From positions 1 to 46,373 of the forward strand of contig NZ_MSRR01000005.1 in NCBI RefSeq assembly GCF_001956585.1: a stretch of DNA of 46,373 nt, given 5' to 3'. The notes beneath the pieces were generated by a model. It ran no database searches. It saw only the letters and a list, made by a program, of their open reading frames with translations, and was not told where the DNA came from. Of the stretch, positions 1 through 8,490 are shown one piece after another (the first letter of the stretch is position 1; the number at the start of each line of letters is the position of its first letter). This DNA is from Actinomyces naeslundii. Lineage in GTDB: Bacteria > Actinomycetota > Actinomycetes > Actinomycetales > Actinomycetaceae. Position numbers and translations under genes: made by a program.

Positions 1-1
1 C

Positions 2-151
2 CTGACGGCCTGGACCGCTGCCGGCGGGGAACGCTCCAAGATCGGGCTGCCCGTCGGTTATGAGGTCCGCCAAGCTGATGGAACCGTGACCCAGGCCTTC
101 GAGAAGGGACAGATATCCGTATCGCCCACGGGTACGGCGACGATCCGCTGA
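2..151 (+). CDS. C-terminal end of an LGFP-repeat surface protein (5' truncated)
   Basis: An open frame enters from the left edge and stops at TGA 149-151, giving 49 residues. The translation has the layout of one LGFP-type repeat: Trp-led start, Gly-Leu-Pro-Val, then a Gly-rich stretch ending in the aromatic/Phe-Glu-Lys-Gly segment and SPTGTA, close to the stop. LGFP repeats occur in actinobacterial cell-wall-associated proteins, where they are thought to anchor or interact with the envelope; the upstream enzymatic or adhesin part is outside the window. Its position before a rhamnan synthesis gene fits an envelope role. Family assignment rests on a single repeat, so it is moderate; the reading frame itself is secure because of codon bias and the stop placement. 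Confidence 0.55.
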   Translation: MTAWTAAGGERSKIGLPVGYEVRQADGTVTQAFEKGQISVSPTGTATIR

Positions 152-262
152 TATCGGATCGAGGTGTGTGGCGAGGCGGTCAGGGGTGCATGAGACACTG
201 GCCGCCTCGCCGTTTCTTCATCAACCGCCTTCGTCGACCAGCCTGCCGGGAAGGGCCGCCAC

Positions 263-2338
263 ATGAACCGAGGAATCGTCTACTTCCACTTCGATTCTCA
301 TCATCAGGTCCGTGACTACGTCGTCCATGCCCTGGCCTCCTTGCGCCCCCATGCGGAGCACATCCTGGTGGTCTCCAACTCTCCCGTCGATGATGCCGGC
401 CGGGCTCGGCTGGAGGCCTCCTGCGACGAGATCCTTGAGCGCCCCAACGCGGGGCTCGACGTCGGCGCCTACCGGGCCGGGCTGGAGCACCTCGGCTGGG
501 ACCGGCTCGCCGACTTCGACGAGCTCATCCTGACCAACCACACCTACTACGCGCCGCTACGCCCCTGGGAGGAGGTCCTCACCCGGACCGGAAGCCGGCG
601 CGACATCTCGTTCTGGGGCATGACCGAGCACGGCGTCATGCGCCCCCACCCCTTCCTCGCCAAGCGTGAGCTGCCCCGTCACATCCAGTCCCACTGGATC
701 GCGGTGCGCCGCCGGCTCCTGGCGGACCCGGCCTTCCGGGAGTACTGGGAGCAGATGCCGCCGGTCTCCTCCTACCGCGACTCCATCCAGTGGCACGAGT
801 CGCGCTTCACCGACCACTTCACCGGAATCGGCCACACCTACGAGGTCGCCTTCCCCGTGGACCGCTACCACTCGGACAACCCGGCCATCGAGGAGGCCCC
901 GGCGCTGCTGGCCGATGGCTGCCCCCTGCTCAAGCGCCGGGCGTTCTTCCATGACCCCCTTCACCAGGACCGGCAGGCCGTCGTCGGCGGGGACCTGCTG
1001 GAGGCCGCTGCGCAGGCGGGCTACAGCGAGGACCTCATTCTGTCCGACGTCGTCCATACCGCGGCCGCCCGTGACCTCATCGTCAACGCAGGGCTCACCG
1101 AGGTCGTGACCGAGTCCGCCCCCGGTACGAGCTCGCCCGCGCAGCAGCCCTCGGGCTGCGTCGTCGTGCACGTCCCGGCAGCGGGGGAGGGGATCGAACG
1201 CGCCGAGGCGGATGGTCTTGCTCAGCGTCTGGCGTGCCTGCCGGCGCACTGGCGGGTGGTGGTCACCTCTCCCGAACCGCTGGATGCCGACGACCTGGAG
1301 CGCGTCACCGGTCGCCGTCCAGCGGATGAGGACGGGGCGGCGGGGGACACGGCTGTCGCCTTCCGCGCGGTGCGTGACCTCGATCCGCGCGGAACCATCG
1401 CCTTCCTCACCGAGTGCGACGACCTGTGGGATCCCGGGCGTCCCGTCGGCTCCAGTGGCGAAGGCATCGGCGATGACAGCGATGACAGCGATGACAGTGA
1501 TGGCGGCGGTGACGGCGATGACGGTGTGGACCTCGTCCTGAGGATCACGGCGGGGCCCCTGAACGGTCCCGAGCAGGGGGCCGACGACGTCGCCCGCCGC
1601 CAGGTCCTCGACTGCCTGCTGGACTCGCCGGGACACGTGGCCGGTCTCATCGACCTCTTCGAGTCTCACCCCAGCCTCGGGGTGGCCATGCCCGCCGCCT
1701 GCCACATCGGCCAGCCGCACGGCGGGCCCCAGTGGGACGGCCTGGCCGGCGCGGCCGAGGCCCTGTCCCGGCGGCTCGGTCTGACGGCGGCCCTGGACCC
1801 GACCGCCCCGGCGATGCCGGTCGGTGCCATGTTCCTGGCTCGCCCCGAGGCGCTGCGCACGCTGAGCGAGGGCGCCAAGGAGCTGGTGCGGCTGACCGAG
1901 CAGGCAGCCGCCGACCCCGAGGAGTCGGTGCGGCGTCTGCGGCGTGCCCGCGCCGCCGAGGTGCTCGAGCTGCTGACCGTCTACGCGGCCATGTCCAGTG
2001 GCTTCCACCCCCGCGAGGTGCTCACACCCACCTGGGCGGGCCGGCTCTACGGCTCACTGGCCTACAAGCAGCGAGCCCTCACCGCGGACCTGCCGGCCTA
2101 CGCCGACGAGCAGGTCAGGTTCCTGCAGGCCCGGTTCGGGCCCCGGGCCGGCCTGGGGCCGCGGGTGCGCTCCTACGTCGATGTCCATCACCCCGAGATG
2201 GCGGGCGCCCTCAAACCCGCATACCGTTACGTCACAGGTGGAACGAAGGGCATCACCGATGGCGTCAAGGGAGCGGCTAGATCCCTCGGCGGGCGCCTGC
2301 GCCCCCGGCGATCCGCCCGGCCCGCCTCCGACGCGTGA
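263..2338 (+). CDS. RgpF-type rhamnan synthesis protein, copy 1 (691 aa)
   Basis: The N-terminal ~270 residues match the rhamnan-synthesis-F (RgpF, PF05045-like) pattern: a start of the type VYFHFDS, then NAGLDVGAYRAGL, LTNHTYY and FWGMTEHG. These align visibly with the second copy at 3331-5214 (NKGLDVWAYKTAM, FWGITWF, LPRH.QSH). RgpF proteins act in assembly of rhamnose polysaccharides at the cytoplasmic membrane, probably as glycosyltransferases. The C-terminal half is divergent: the NRGRDVGPF motif of copy 2 is not recognisable, and residues 404-421 are an Asp/Ser/Gly tract encoded by 9-bp repeats. The PVGAMFLARPEAL motif near residue 515 still matches the PLGSMFWFRPKAL of copy 2. ATG 263 has AAGGG at 251-255. 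Function may be altered relative to copy 2. Confidence 0.82.
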   Translation: MNRGIVYFHFDSHHQVRDYVVHALASLRPHAEHILVVSNSPVDDAGRARLEASCDEILERPNAGLDVGAYRAGLEHLGWDRLADFDELILTNHTYYAPLRPWEEVLTRTGSRRDISFWGMTEHGVMRPHPFLAKRELPRHIQSHWIAVRRRLLADPAFREYWEQMPPVSSYRDSIQWHESRFTDHFTGIGHTYEVAFPVDRYHSDNPAIEEAPALLADGCPLLKRRAFFHDPLHQDRQAVVGGDLLEAAAQAGYSEDLILSDVVHTAAARDLIVNAGLTEVVTESAPGTSSPAQQPSGCVVVHVPAAGEGIERAEADGLAQRLACLPAHWRVVVTSPEPLDADDLERVTGRRPADEDGAAGDTAVAFRAVRDLDPRGTIAFLTECDDLWDPGRPVGSSGEGIGDDSDDSDDSDGGGDGDDGVDLVLRITAGPLNGPEQGADDVARRQVLDCLLDSPGHVAGLIDLFESHPSLGVAMPAACHIGQPHGGPQWDGLAGAAEALSRRLGLTAALDPTAPAMPVGAMFLARPEALRTLSEGAKELVRLTEQAAADPEESVRRLRRARAAEVLELLTVYAAMSSGFHPREVLTPTWAGRLYGSLAYKQRALTADLPAYADEQVRFLQARFGPRAGLGPRVRSYVDVHHPEMAGALKPAYRYVTGGTKGITDGVKGAARSLGGRLRPRRSARPASDA
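1472..1525 (+). repeat. 9-bp in-frame tandem repeat (six units)
   Basis: Six consecutive 9-nt units: GATGACAGC twice, GATGACAGT, GATGGCGGC, GGTGACGGC, GATGACGGT. They encode DDS-DDS-DDS-DGG-GDG-DDG inside RgpF copy 1. The first three units are nearly identical, so slippage could change copy number in steps of three codons without breaking the frame. Confidence 0.9.
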
Positions 2339-2392
2339 GAGCGCCCCCGTTCTTCCACGCCCCCTCCGCCTCATCGCGAGACCCCCACCTGT

Positions 2393-2398
2393 TAGGAT
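2393..2398 (+). promoter_or_regulatory. candidate -10 box of the short epimerase gene
   Basis: TAGGAT, a common actinobacterial -10 form, ends 9 bp before ATG 2407. Transcription would start within a few bases of the ATG, giving an almost leaderless message and supporting 2407 as the start. No convincing -35 is visible. Confidence 0.35.
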
Positions 2399-2406
2399 CC
2401 CGGTCT

Positions 2407-3249
2407 ATGGCACAGACAGTTCTCGTCACTGGAGCCGGCGGCTACATCGGCCGCCACGTCGTCACCGCACTGCTGGAGCGGGGCCTGACTGTCAAGGCCC
2501 TCGACCTGCGGCTCGACGACGTCGACGAGCGGGCTGAGAAGGTCCACCTGGAGCTCTTCTCCGGGGACACGGACATCTACGATCAGATGGGGCGCCCCGA
2601 CGTCGTCCTGCACATGGCCTGGCGCGACGGTTTCAAGCACGCCTCCCACGCCCACCTGGACGACCTGGCCAAGCACTTCCACCTGATCGAGAACCTCTAC
2701 GCCGGTGGCCTGCCCCAGCTCGCCGTCATGGGCACCATGCATGAGGTCGGCTACTGGGAGGGCGCCATTGATGAGAACTCGCCCTGCAGTCCCGCCTCGC
2801 TGTACGGCATCGCCAAGAACGCCCTGCGAGAGGCCACCTTCCTGTCCGCCCAGGCCCATGGCGCCATCGCTCAGTGGATCCGCGCCTACTACATCGTCGG
2901 AGACGACAAGTTCGGCAACTCGATCTTCTCCAAGCTCCTGACCGCCGCCGAGGAGGGGCGCACCACTTTCCCCTTCACCACCGGCAAGAACCGTTACGAC
3001 TTCATCTCCGTGGACGGCCTGGGCGAGCAGATCGCCGCAATCGTGGACCAGACCGAGGTTGATGGCATCATCAACGCCTGCACCGGCGAGCCCATGACCC
3101 TGGCCGAGCGCGTCGAGGCCTACATCCGGGACAACGACCTGGGCATCACCCTGGAGTACGGGGCATTTCCGGATCGGCCCTACGACTCGCCCGGCGTATG
3201 GGGCGATCCGACGAAGATCCGCCGTATCCTCGCTTCGAGCGCCAGCTGA
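2407..3249 (+). CDS. NAD-dependent epimerase/dehydratase (short extended-SDR, 280 aa)
   Basis: A Rossmann start of the form VTGAGGYIG at residues 5-13 and the catalytic Tyr133-x3-Lys137 (YGIAK) define an extended short-chain dehydrogenase acting on a nucleotide sugar. At 280 residues it is shorter than typical RmlB or GalE (about 320-340), nearer to 4-keto-reductases or trimmed epimerases. I start at ATG 2407 because the nucleotide-binding motif follows at once; the frame is open further upstream to 2335. It lies between two RgpF-type genes, so it probably makes or modifies a sugar nucleotide used by that pair. The C-terminal segment with RPYDSPGVWGD before the last helix may contact the substrate. 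The exact substrate cannot be read from the sequence. Confidence 0.85.
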   Translation: MAQTVLVTGAGGYIGRHVVTALLERGLTVKALDLRLDDVDERAEKVHLELFSGDTDIYDQMGRPDVVLHMAWRDGFKHASHAHLDDLAKHFHLIENLYAGGLPQLAVMGTMHEVGYWEGAIDENSPCSPASLYGIAKNALREATFLSAQAHGAIAQWIRAYYIVGDDKFGNSIFSKLLTAAEEGRTTFPFTTGKNRYDFISVDGLGEQIAAIVDQTEVDGIINACTGEPMTLAERVEAYIRDNDLGITLEYGAFPDRPYDSPGVWGDPTKIRRILASSAS

Positions 3250-3330
3250 CGCGTTCGGGTAAACCAGTATCATCCAGCTCTTTCATCTGCCGCAGTGAGC
3301 GGCTCGGAACCACTGTCTAGAAGGGACACC

Positions 3331-5214
3331 ATGGCAAAGCTTGGCGAGGACCCGAAGCGACTCGGGATCTTCTTCTTCTTCGACGCCCAGGGCGTCGTGG
3401 ACTCCTATGTGGAGACTCTGCTCGCCGATATGGTGAAGAACCTCTCCGAGCTGACCGTCGTCGTCAACGGCGAGCTGACCGCCAAGAGCTACGCCAAGCT
3501 GAGCGCCTTCACGGACAACATCATCCTGCGGGAGAACAAGGGACTGGACGTCTGGGCCTACAAGACGGCCATGGAGAGTCACGGCTGGGAGAGGCTCTCC
3601 GAGTTCGATGAGGTCGTGCTGTTCAACGCCACCATCATGGGACCGGTGTACCCCTTCAAGGAGATGTTCACCGAGATGGCCCGTCGGAACATCGACTTCT
3701 GGGGCATCACCTGGTTCCACGAGGTCCCCTTCGACCCCTTCGGCTATGCCGAAGAGGGTTATCTTCCCCGCCACCTCCAGTCCCACTTCCACGCCTACCG
3801 CCGCTCCCTGGTCACCTCCAAGGCCTTTCAGGACTACTGGGACGAGATGCCCGAGATCAACGGCTACGAGCAGTCGGTGGGCATGCACGAGGTTCCCTTC
3901 ACCCAGCGCTTCGAGAGCCTCGGTTTCACCTCCGACGTCTACGTCAACACCGAGGACATGGAGGGCTTCAACTTCAGCCCCATTCTCTTCGCCCCGGTCG
4001 AGGTCATCCGGGACAAGCGCTGCCCGATCTTCAAGCGTCGCTCCTTCTTCCGCCCCTACGACGACGTCCTGCGCCAGTCCGTGGGCCAGCCCAGCGCCGA
4101 GCTCTACGCCTACCTGCGCGACCACACGGACTTCGATGTGAACCTCATCTGGGACAACGCCCTGCGCTCCATGAACATGGCGGACCTGGTGAAGAACCTC
4201 CAGCTCACCTACGTCCTGCCCACGCAGACTGTCACCCGCGAGCCCAAGCAGCAGAAGGTCGCCCTCATCGCGCACCTGTACTACATGGATCTGGTCGAGC
4301 CGACGCTGGAGTACATCCGTAACATGCCCGAGGGCATCGACATCTTCCTGAGCACCTCGAGCCCGGAGAAGGTGGAGCAGGTCAAGGTCGCCTGCCAGGG
4401 GCTTCCCTACAACATCGAGGTGCGCCTCGTGGAGAACCGGGGACGCGACGTCGGCCCCTTCCTCGTGGGGTGGAAGGACGTCGTCCAGAACTACGACGTC
4501 GTGTGCTACACCCATGACAAGAAGGTCACCCAGCTCTCCCCGTACTCGGTGGGCGACGGCTTCGCCTACAAGTGCTTCGAGAACCTGCTGCCGACGCGCG
4601 ACTTCGTCAAGAACGTCATTGCCACCTTCGACGCCGAGCCGCGCCTGGGCTTCCTGACTCCCACACCGCCGAACCACGCCGACTACTTCCCGGTCTACAC
4701 CTTGGGGTGGGGCCCGAACTTCGACCGTACCGAGGCGCTCCTGCACGAGCTGGGGATCAATGTCCCCCTCGACCCGGACAAGGAGCCCGTCGCACCGCTG
4801 GGCTCCATGTTCTGGTTCCGTCCCAAGGCCCTCAAGCCGCTGTTCGACCACGACTGGCAGTGGGAGGAGTTCCCGCCCGAGCCCTGCGACATCGACGGCA
4901 CCATCATGCATGCCATCGAGCGCGCTCACGGCTACGTGGCCCAGGGAGCCGGTTACTACTGCGGCTGGCTCTTCTCCGACTCCTTCGCCCGCATTGAGCT
5001 GACGAACCTGTCCTTCTACGTGCGTGACCTCACCTCCGCCATCGCTGACCGCTGGGGCAGGGCCACGGAGACGCAGATGGTGCAGATGATCCAGGCCCCG
5101 CCGACGACTCGGCAATGGCTCAAGGGGCGGCTGAATCGGTGGGTTCCGTCGGCCTTCCAACCGGCTCTCAAGGGGCCGGCCAGGCGCGTCTACCATAAGC
5201 TGCGAGGAGCCTAG
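3331..5214 (+). CDS. rgpF: RgpF-type rhamnan synthesis protein, copy 2 (627 aa)
   Basis: This is the fuller RgpF-like protein. The N-terminal half (about 1-300) carries FFFFDAQG, NKGLDVWAYKTAM, LFNATIMGP and FWGITWF. The C-terminal half (about 315-590) begins with VALIAHLYY and carries NRGRDVGPFLVGW, YTHDKK and PLGSMFWFRPKAL, the features of the rhamnan synthesis F family. In streptococci RgpF works in assembly of rhamnose-glucose wall polysaccharide. The enzyme is expected at the inner membrane face, adding sugar from dTDP-linked donors. ATG 3331 follows AAGGGA at 3321-3326; an in-frame upstream ATG at 3295 lacks a good ribosome site. A possible -10 (TATCAT) sits at 3268-3273. Unlike copy 1, no low-complexity insert is present. 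Confidence 0.88.
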   Translation: MAKLGEDPKRLGIFFFFDAQGVVDSYVETLLADMVKNLSELTVVVNGELTAKSYAKLSAFTDNIILRENKGLDVWAYKTAMESHGWERLSEFDEVVLFNATIMGPVYPFKEMFTEMARRNIDFWGITWFHEVPFDPFGYAEEGYLPRHLQSHFHAYRRSLVTSKAFQDYWDEMPEINGYEQSVGMHEVPFTQRFESLGFTSDVYVNTEDMEGFNFSPILFAPVEVIRDKRCPIFKRRSFFRPYDDVLRQSVGQPSAELYAYLRDHTDFDVNLIWDNALRSMNMADLVKNLQLTYVLPTQTVTREPKQQKVALIAHLYYMDLVEPTLEYIRNMPEGIDIFLSTSSPEKVEQVKVACQGLPYNIEVRLVENRGRDVGPFLVGWKDVVQNYDVVCYTHDKKVTQLSPYSVGDGFAYKCFENLLPTRDFVKNVIATFDAEPRLGFLTPTPPNHADYFPVYTLGWGPNFDRTEALLHELGINVPLDPDKEPVAPLGSMFWFRPKALKPLFDHDWQWEEFPPEPCDIDGTIMHAIERAHGYVAQGAGYYCGWLFSDSFARIELTNLSFYVRDLTSAIADRWGRATETQMVQMIQAPPTTRQWLKGRLNRWVPSAFQPALKGPARRVYHKLRGA

Positions 5215-5232
5215 TATCCGGGTGGTGCTGCG

Positions 5233-6327
5233 ATGCCGGACATGACAACGAAACCGGCACAACATGCAAGGACAAGGACCAGGATCTTCTACCTGGACCT
5301 CATCAGAGCCGTGGCCGCTCTGCTTATCGTCCTCACCCACTTCAATGCCCACCTCCGCGAGCACGGCGGCGGGTACATCCTGACCTTCGAGCCCTTCGGC
5401 ATCTACGTGGGGGCCCTGGGCGTCTCCCTGTTCCTCATCATCTCCGGGGCGGCTCTGACCTTCACCTACCGACGGCCGATCGACCTCAAACGCTTCTACT
5501 GGAAGCGCTTCCGCAGCATCTACCCGATGTTCTGGACCGCCTGGGTCCTGGGAACGCTCGCCTTCTTCCTCGCCACTAACGGCAGACTGCCCAACGCAGC
5601 CCCAGCGAAGTCCTTCATCCTCACGGTGCTGGGTATTGATGGGCTCGCCCAGGCCTTCTACTTCCACACGATGTATCTGCTGGGCGAGTGGTTCCTCGGT
5701 TTCATCCTCCTGTACTACCTCGTCTTCCCGGTGCTGCTGTGGGCCATTGACCGCTTCCCGGTCGTCACCGGAGTCGTGCTCCTCGTGGTCTACGTCGCCA
5801 CCATCGTCATCATGTCGCGCTACTTCCCGGGCTACCCCTCCGCCGCGGTGCTGACCACGCGACTTCCCGAGCTGGCCTTCGGCAGCTACGTCGTGCTGTA
5901 CATCCGCCGGACCCACTGGGCCACGGTGCTTCCGGCGGCAGCGGTTCTGGCCGCCTCAGCCATGTTCCCCGGGAGGATCCCCGAGGACGTGGGCACCACG
6001 ATCGTGGGGATCTCGGTCTTCCTCATCCTTGTGATGGCCGGTCGCTACGTGGCGATCCAACCGGTGCGGGCACTTGTCAGCCTCATCGCCACCTACTCCT
6101 ACCCGATCTTCCTCGTCCACCACGTGGTGATCGAACAGGTCCTTAAGAAGATCGACGTCGCCGGCTTCTCCCGCCTTCAGTGCTACATGCTGCTGGCCGC
6201 CGAGTGCGTCATCATCTTCGCCTTGTCGGTGGCGCTGGTGAAGGTCACCGATGCCGTCATCAACTTCTTCACCAAGGCGTTCAAAGGCATGAGCTGGCGG
6301 CCCGAGGTCTCCGAGGCTGAACGCTGA
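5233..6327 (+). CDS. Acyltransferase family 3 membrane protein (364 aa)
   Basis: It is a polytopic integral membrane protein with about ten hydrophobic segments. The start YLDLIRAVAALLIVLTHFN carries the Arg and the catalytic-type His that mark acyltransferase-3 (OafA/NodX/WecH-like) enzymes, which transfer acetyl or other acyl groups to glycans. Further typical parts are FLIISGAALTFTYRRP (residues about 72-87) and FRSIYPMFW after it, and the late PIFLVHHVVIEQVL. Length fits the single-domain form without a C-terminal SGNH domain. It follows RgpF copy 2 by 18 bp, so it is likely in the same transcript and would acylate the exported polysaccharide or a lipid-linked intermediate. The acyl group and acceptor are unknown. 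A second Met at 5242 is an alternative start. Confidence 0.85.
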   Translation: MPDMTTKPAQHARTRTRIFYLDLIRAVAALLIVLTHFNAHLREHGGGYILTFEPFGIYVGALGVSLFLIISGAALTFTYRRPIDLKRFYWKRFRSIYPMFWTAWVLGTLAFFLATNGRLPNAAPAKSFILTVLGIDGLAQAFYFHTMYLLGEWFLGFILLYYLVFPVLLWAIDRFPVVTGVVLLVVYVATIVIMSRYFPGYPSAAVLTTRLPELAFGSYVVLYIRRTHWATVLPAAAVLAASAMFPGRIPEDVGTTIVGISVFLILVMAGRYVAIQPVRALVSLIATYSYPIFLVHHVVIEQVLKKIDVAGFSRLQCYMLLAAECVIIFALSVALVKVTDAVINFFTKAFKGMSWRPEVSEAER

Positions 6328-6515
6328 CCCGCACCGGAGACGTGCCCAGGCGGTCGGCCACGGCTCGCGGTAGTGGCCTACGACCCCTGGGCGTGTCGAA
6401 GGCAACGGCATCTGCTGGCACTATTGGCTCCGGCAGCGCTGAGAATAGTGGTGGGGTCGTGGTGTGCCCCGTCAGCGCTCCATCGGCCCGACTCGACAAC
6501 CCAAGGGAGACTCTC

Positions 6516-7610
6516 GTGACCCGTACCTGCCTTGTGACAGGTGGTGCCGGATTCATCGGCTGCGCGATCTCGCGTGACCTGGCGGACGCCTTCGACCGCG
6601 TCGTGGCCCTGGACAACATGCACCCGCAGATCCACCCGTCCCAAGCGCGCCCCGCTGAGCTCGATGAGCGCGTGGAGCTGCACCGCCTGGACGTGTCCGT
6701 CGCCGAGGACTGGGACCTCCTCCTGGCTGAGGTCACCCCGGACGTCATTGTTCACCTGGCGGCGGAGACCGGGACCGGCCAGTCCCTCACCGAGGCCTCC
6801 CGCCACGCGAGCGTCAACGTCGTCGGCACCACCCAGATGCTCGACGCCCTCGTACGCCACGAGATCCGCCCCGACAAGATCGTCCTGGTCTCCTCTCGGG
6901 CCGTCTACGGCGAGGGGCAGTGGATTGACGCCGAGGGACGGACCGCCTACCCCGGCCAGCGCACCCACGCGATGCTCGAGGCCGGGCAGTGGGACTTCAC
7001 CGGCCTGACCCCCTCGGTCCAGTCCTCCACCGCCGTCAAGGCGTCCCCGGCCAATGTCTATGCCGCCACCAAGTTCTGTCAGGAGAACCTCGTGACCTCC
7101 TGGTGCGGATCCTTCGGTGTCACCCCGGTGCTCTTCCGCCTTCAGAACGTCTACGGACCCGGTCAGTCCCTCATCAACCCCTATACCGGCATCGTCTCGC
7201 TCTTCGCCCGCCTGGCCAGGTCCGGTCAGTCCATCCCGGTCTACGAAGACGGTCGGATCGTGCGGGACTTCGTCTTCATCGACGACGTCGCCTCCGCCAT
7301 CGTGGCCGGGGTCCTGCGCTCGCCTGCAGCGGTCCTGCCCTACGACATCGGCCTGGGGGAGCGGACCACCATTATGCAGATCGCTCAGGCCATCGCCGAG
7401 CACTACGGGGCACCTGCCCCGCACGTGACCGGCCAGTTCCGCGACGGTGACGTGCGTGCCGCCTGGGCGGACATCGCGCGTGCCCGTCAGGTGCTGGACT
7501 GGGAACCGCGAGTCGGCGTCACCGAGGGCATCAACCGGCTGTGCGACTGGATCGATGCTCAGACAGAGACTTCTTCCAGCTCGTCCACCGCCACTGCGAC
7601 GGAGGTGTGA
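6516..7610 (+). CDS. wbiB: Probable dTDP-L-rhamnose 4-epimerase (364 aa)
   Basis: Extended SDR with TGGAGFIG at residues 8-15, a serine motif in SSRAVYGEG and catalytic Tyr182-x3-Lys186 (YAATK). The stretch QNVYGPGQSLINPYTGI closely matches what I recall of WbiB-type dTDP-L-rhamnose 4-epimerases, which interconvert dTDP-L-rhamnose and dTDP-6-deoxy-L-talose; general UDP-sugar epimerases lack the full form. 6-Deoxytalose is a reported cell-wall sugar of several Actinomyces species, which fits. The GTG at 6516 is chosen because AAGGGAGA lies at 6503-6510 and the Rossmann motif follows immediately; the frame is open back to 6342 with no family-like sequence. The stop is 4 bp before the Wzm gene, whose ribosome site (GGAGGT, 7601-7606) lies inside this gene. 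Substrate is inferred from motif similarity only. Confidence 0.78.
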   Translation: MTRTCLVTGGAGFIGCAISRDLADAFDRVVALDNMHPQIHPSQARPAELDERVELHRLDVSVAEDWDLLLAEVTPDVIVHLAAETGTGQSLTEASRHASVNVVGTTQMLDALVRHEIRPDKIVLVSSRAVYGEGQWIDAEGRTAYPGQRTHAMLEAGQWDFTGLTPSVQSSTAVKASPANVYAATKFCQENLVTSWCGSFGVTPVLFRLQNVYGPGQSLINPYTGIVSLFARLARSGQSIPVYEDGRIVRDFVFIDDVASAIVAGVLRSPAAVLPYDIGLGERTTIMQIAQAIAEHYGAPAPHVTGQFRDGDVRAAWADIARARQVLDWEPRVGVTEGINRLCDWIDAQTETSSSSSTATATEV

Positions 7611-7614
7611 ATCC

Positions 7615-8481
7615 ATGCGGCTCTCTCAGCTGCTTCGCTCGGAAGAGGCCCGCCAGACGCTGGACCTGACCCTGCGTCTGACCCAGCGCTCGGTCTCCTC
7701 CGAGTTCAAGGGAACGACGCTGGGCCGCCTGTGGTCCTTCATCAACCCCCTGGCCACGATCGCCATCTTCGCCCTCATCTTCGGCGTCGTCTTCCGCGGA
7801 GGCGTGGAGCCGGGCCGTAACTCCGGGATCGATTCCTTCGCGCTGTGGATCGGTATCGGGGTGCTCAGCTGGACCTTCTTCTCCAGCGGCATCATGACCT
7901 CCATGAACGCCCTCGTATCCAACTCGGGACTGCTCACGAAGGTCTACTTCCCCCGCCAGGTCCTCATCTACTCCGCGGTGCTGTCCCTGGCCGTGGACTT
8001 CGCCTTCGAGCTGCTGGTCCTCGTCATCATCGCCATGATCATGGGGGGCCCCGGGGTCCTCCTCATGATTCCGGTGCTGGTCGTCGTTACCCTGTTGGCG
8101 GGCATGTTCGCCGTCGGGCTGGGGCTCATCCTGTCCATCGGCACCGTCTACTTCCGGGACCTGGGCCATCTGTGGCAGATCTTCAACCAGATCTGGATGT
8201 ACGCCTCCGGCGTCGTCTTCCCCTTGACCATGCTCAACAGTGTTCAGAACCGTCTGTTCGACGCCGGCTGGCAGATCAACGGAGCTCCGATCCCCATCGC
8301 GACGATCGCCCGGCTCAACCCCGCCGAGACCTACCTCGAGGCCTTCCGATCCTGCCTGTACGACTTCGCCCTGCCGTCACTGCCCGTCTCCCTGGCCTGC
8401 CTGGGGTGGGCGGTCGTCATGCTCACGCTGGGGCTGACCTTCTTCCGCCGGCACTCGGCGAGCATCGTTGAGGAGCTCTGA
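7615..8481 (+). CDS. wzm: Polysaccharide ABC transporter permease, Wzm/TagG type (288 aa)
   Basis: Six hydrophobic segments and the ABC-2 permease arrangement: an amphipathic N-terminus with LTQRSVSSEFKGTTLGRLWS, then FINPLATIAIFALIFGVVF, and the central VYFRDLGHLWQIFNQIWMYA typical of O-antigen/teichoic-acid exporters. It would form the membrane channel moving a finished lipid-linked polysaccharide out of the cell. The next gene, 9 bp downstream, is the partner ATPase. ATG 7615 is chosen because GGAGGT at 7601-7606 precedes it; the upstream open frame overlaps the epimerase out of frame and is not protein-like. Confidence 0.9.
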   Translation: MRLSQLLRSEEARQTLDLTLRLTQRSVSSEFKGTTLGRLWSFINPLATIAIFALIFGVVFRGGVEPGRNSGIDSFALWIGIGVLSWTFFSSGIMTSMNALVSNSGLLTKVYFPRQVLIYSAVLSLAVDFAFELLVLVIIAMIMGGPGVLLMIPVLVVVTLLAGMFAVGLGLILSIGTVYFRDLGHLWQIFNQIWMYASGVVFPLTMLNSVQNRLFDAGWQINGAPIPIATIARLNPAETYLEAFRSCLYDFALPSLPVSLACLGWAVVMLTLGLTFFRRHSASIVEEL

Positions 8482-8490
8482 CACCTGAAG

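Noticed and set aside
1472-1525. Possible CRISPR-like repeats
   Set aside because: Units are 9 bp, contiguous, in frame and without spacers; a coding tandem repeat.
557-2008. Long minus-strand open frame opposite RgpF copy 1
   Set aside because: Antisense shadow of high-GC coding DNA; no ribosome site, no family motif, composition Gly/Arg/His-rich.
2407-3249. Calling the short epimerase RmlB
   Set aside because: At 280 residues it is shorter than RmlB, and the catalytic Asp-Glu next to the Tyr motif expected for dehydratases is not visible.
3283-5916. 877-codon minus-strand open frame opposite RgpF copy 2
   Set aside because: Spans two well-supported plus-strand genes; its sequence is low in hydrophobic core residues and matches a codon-position shadow.
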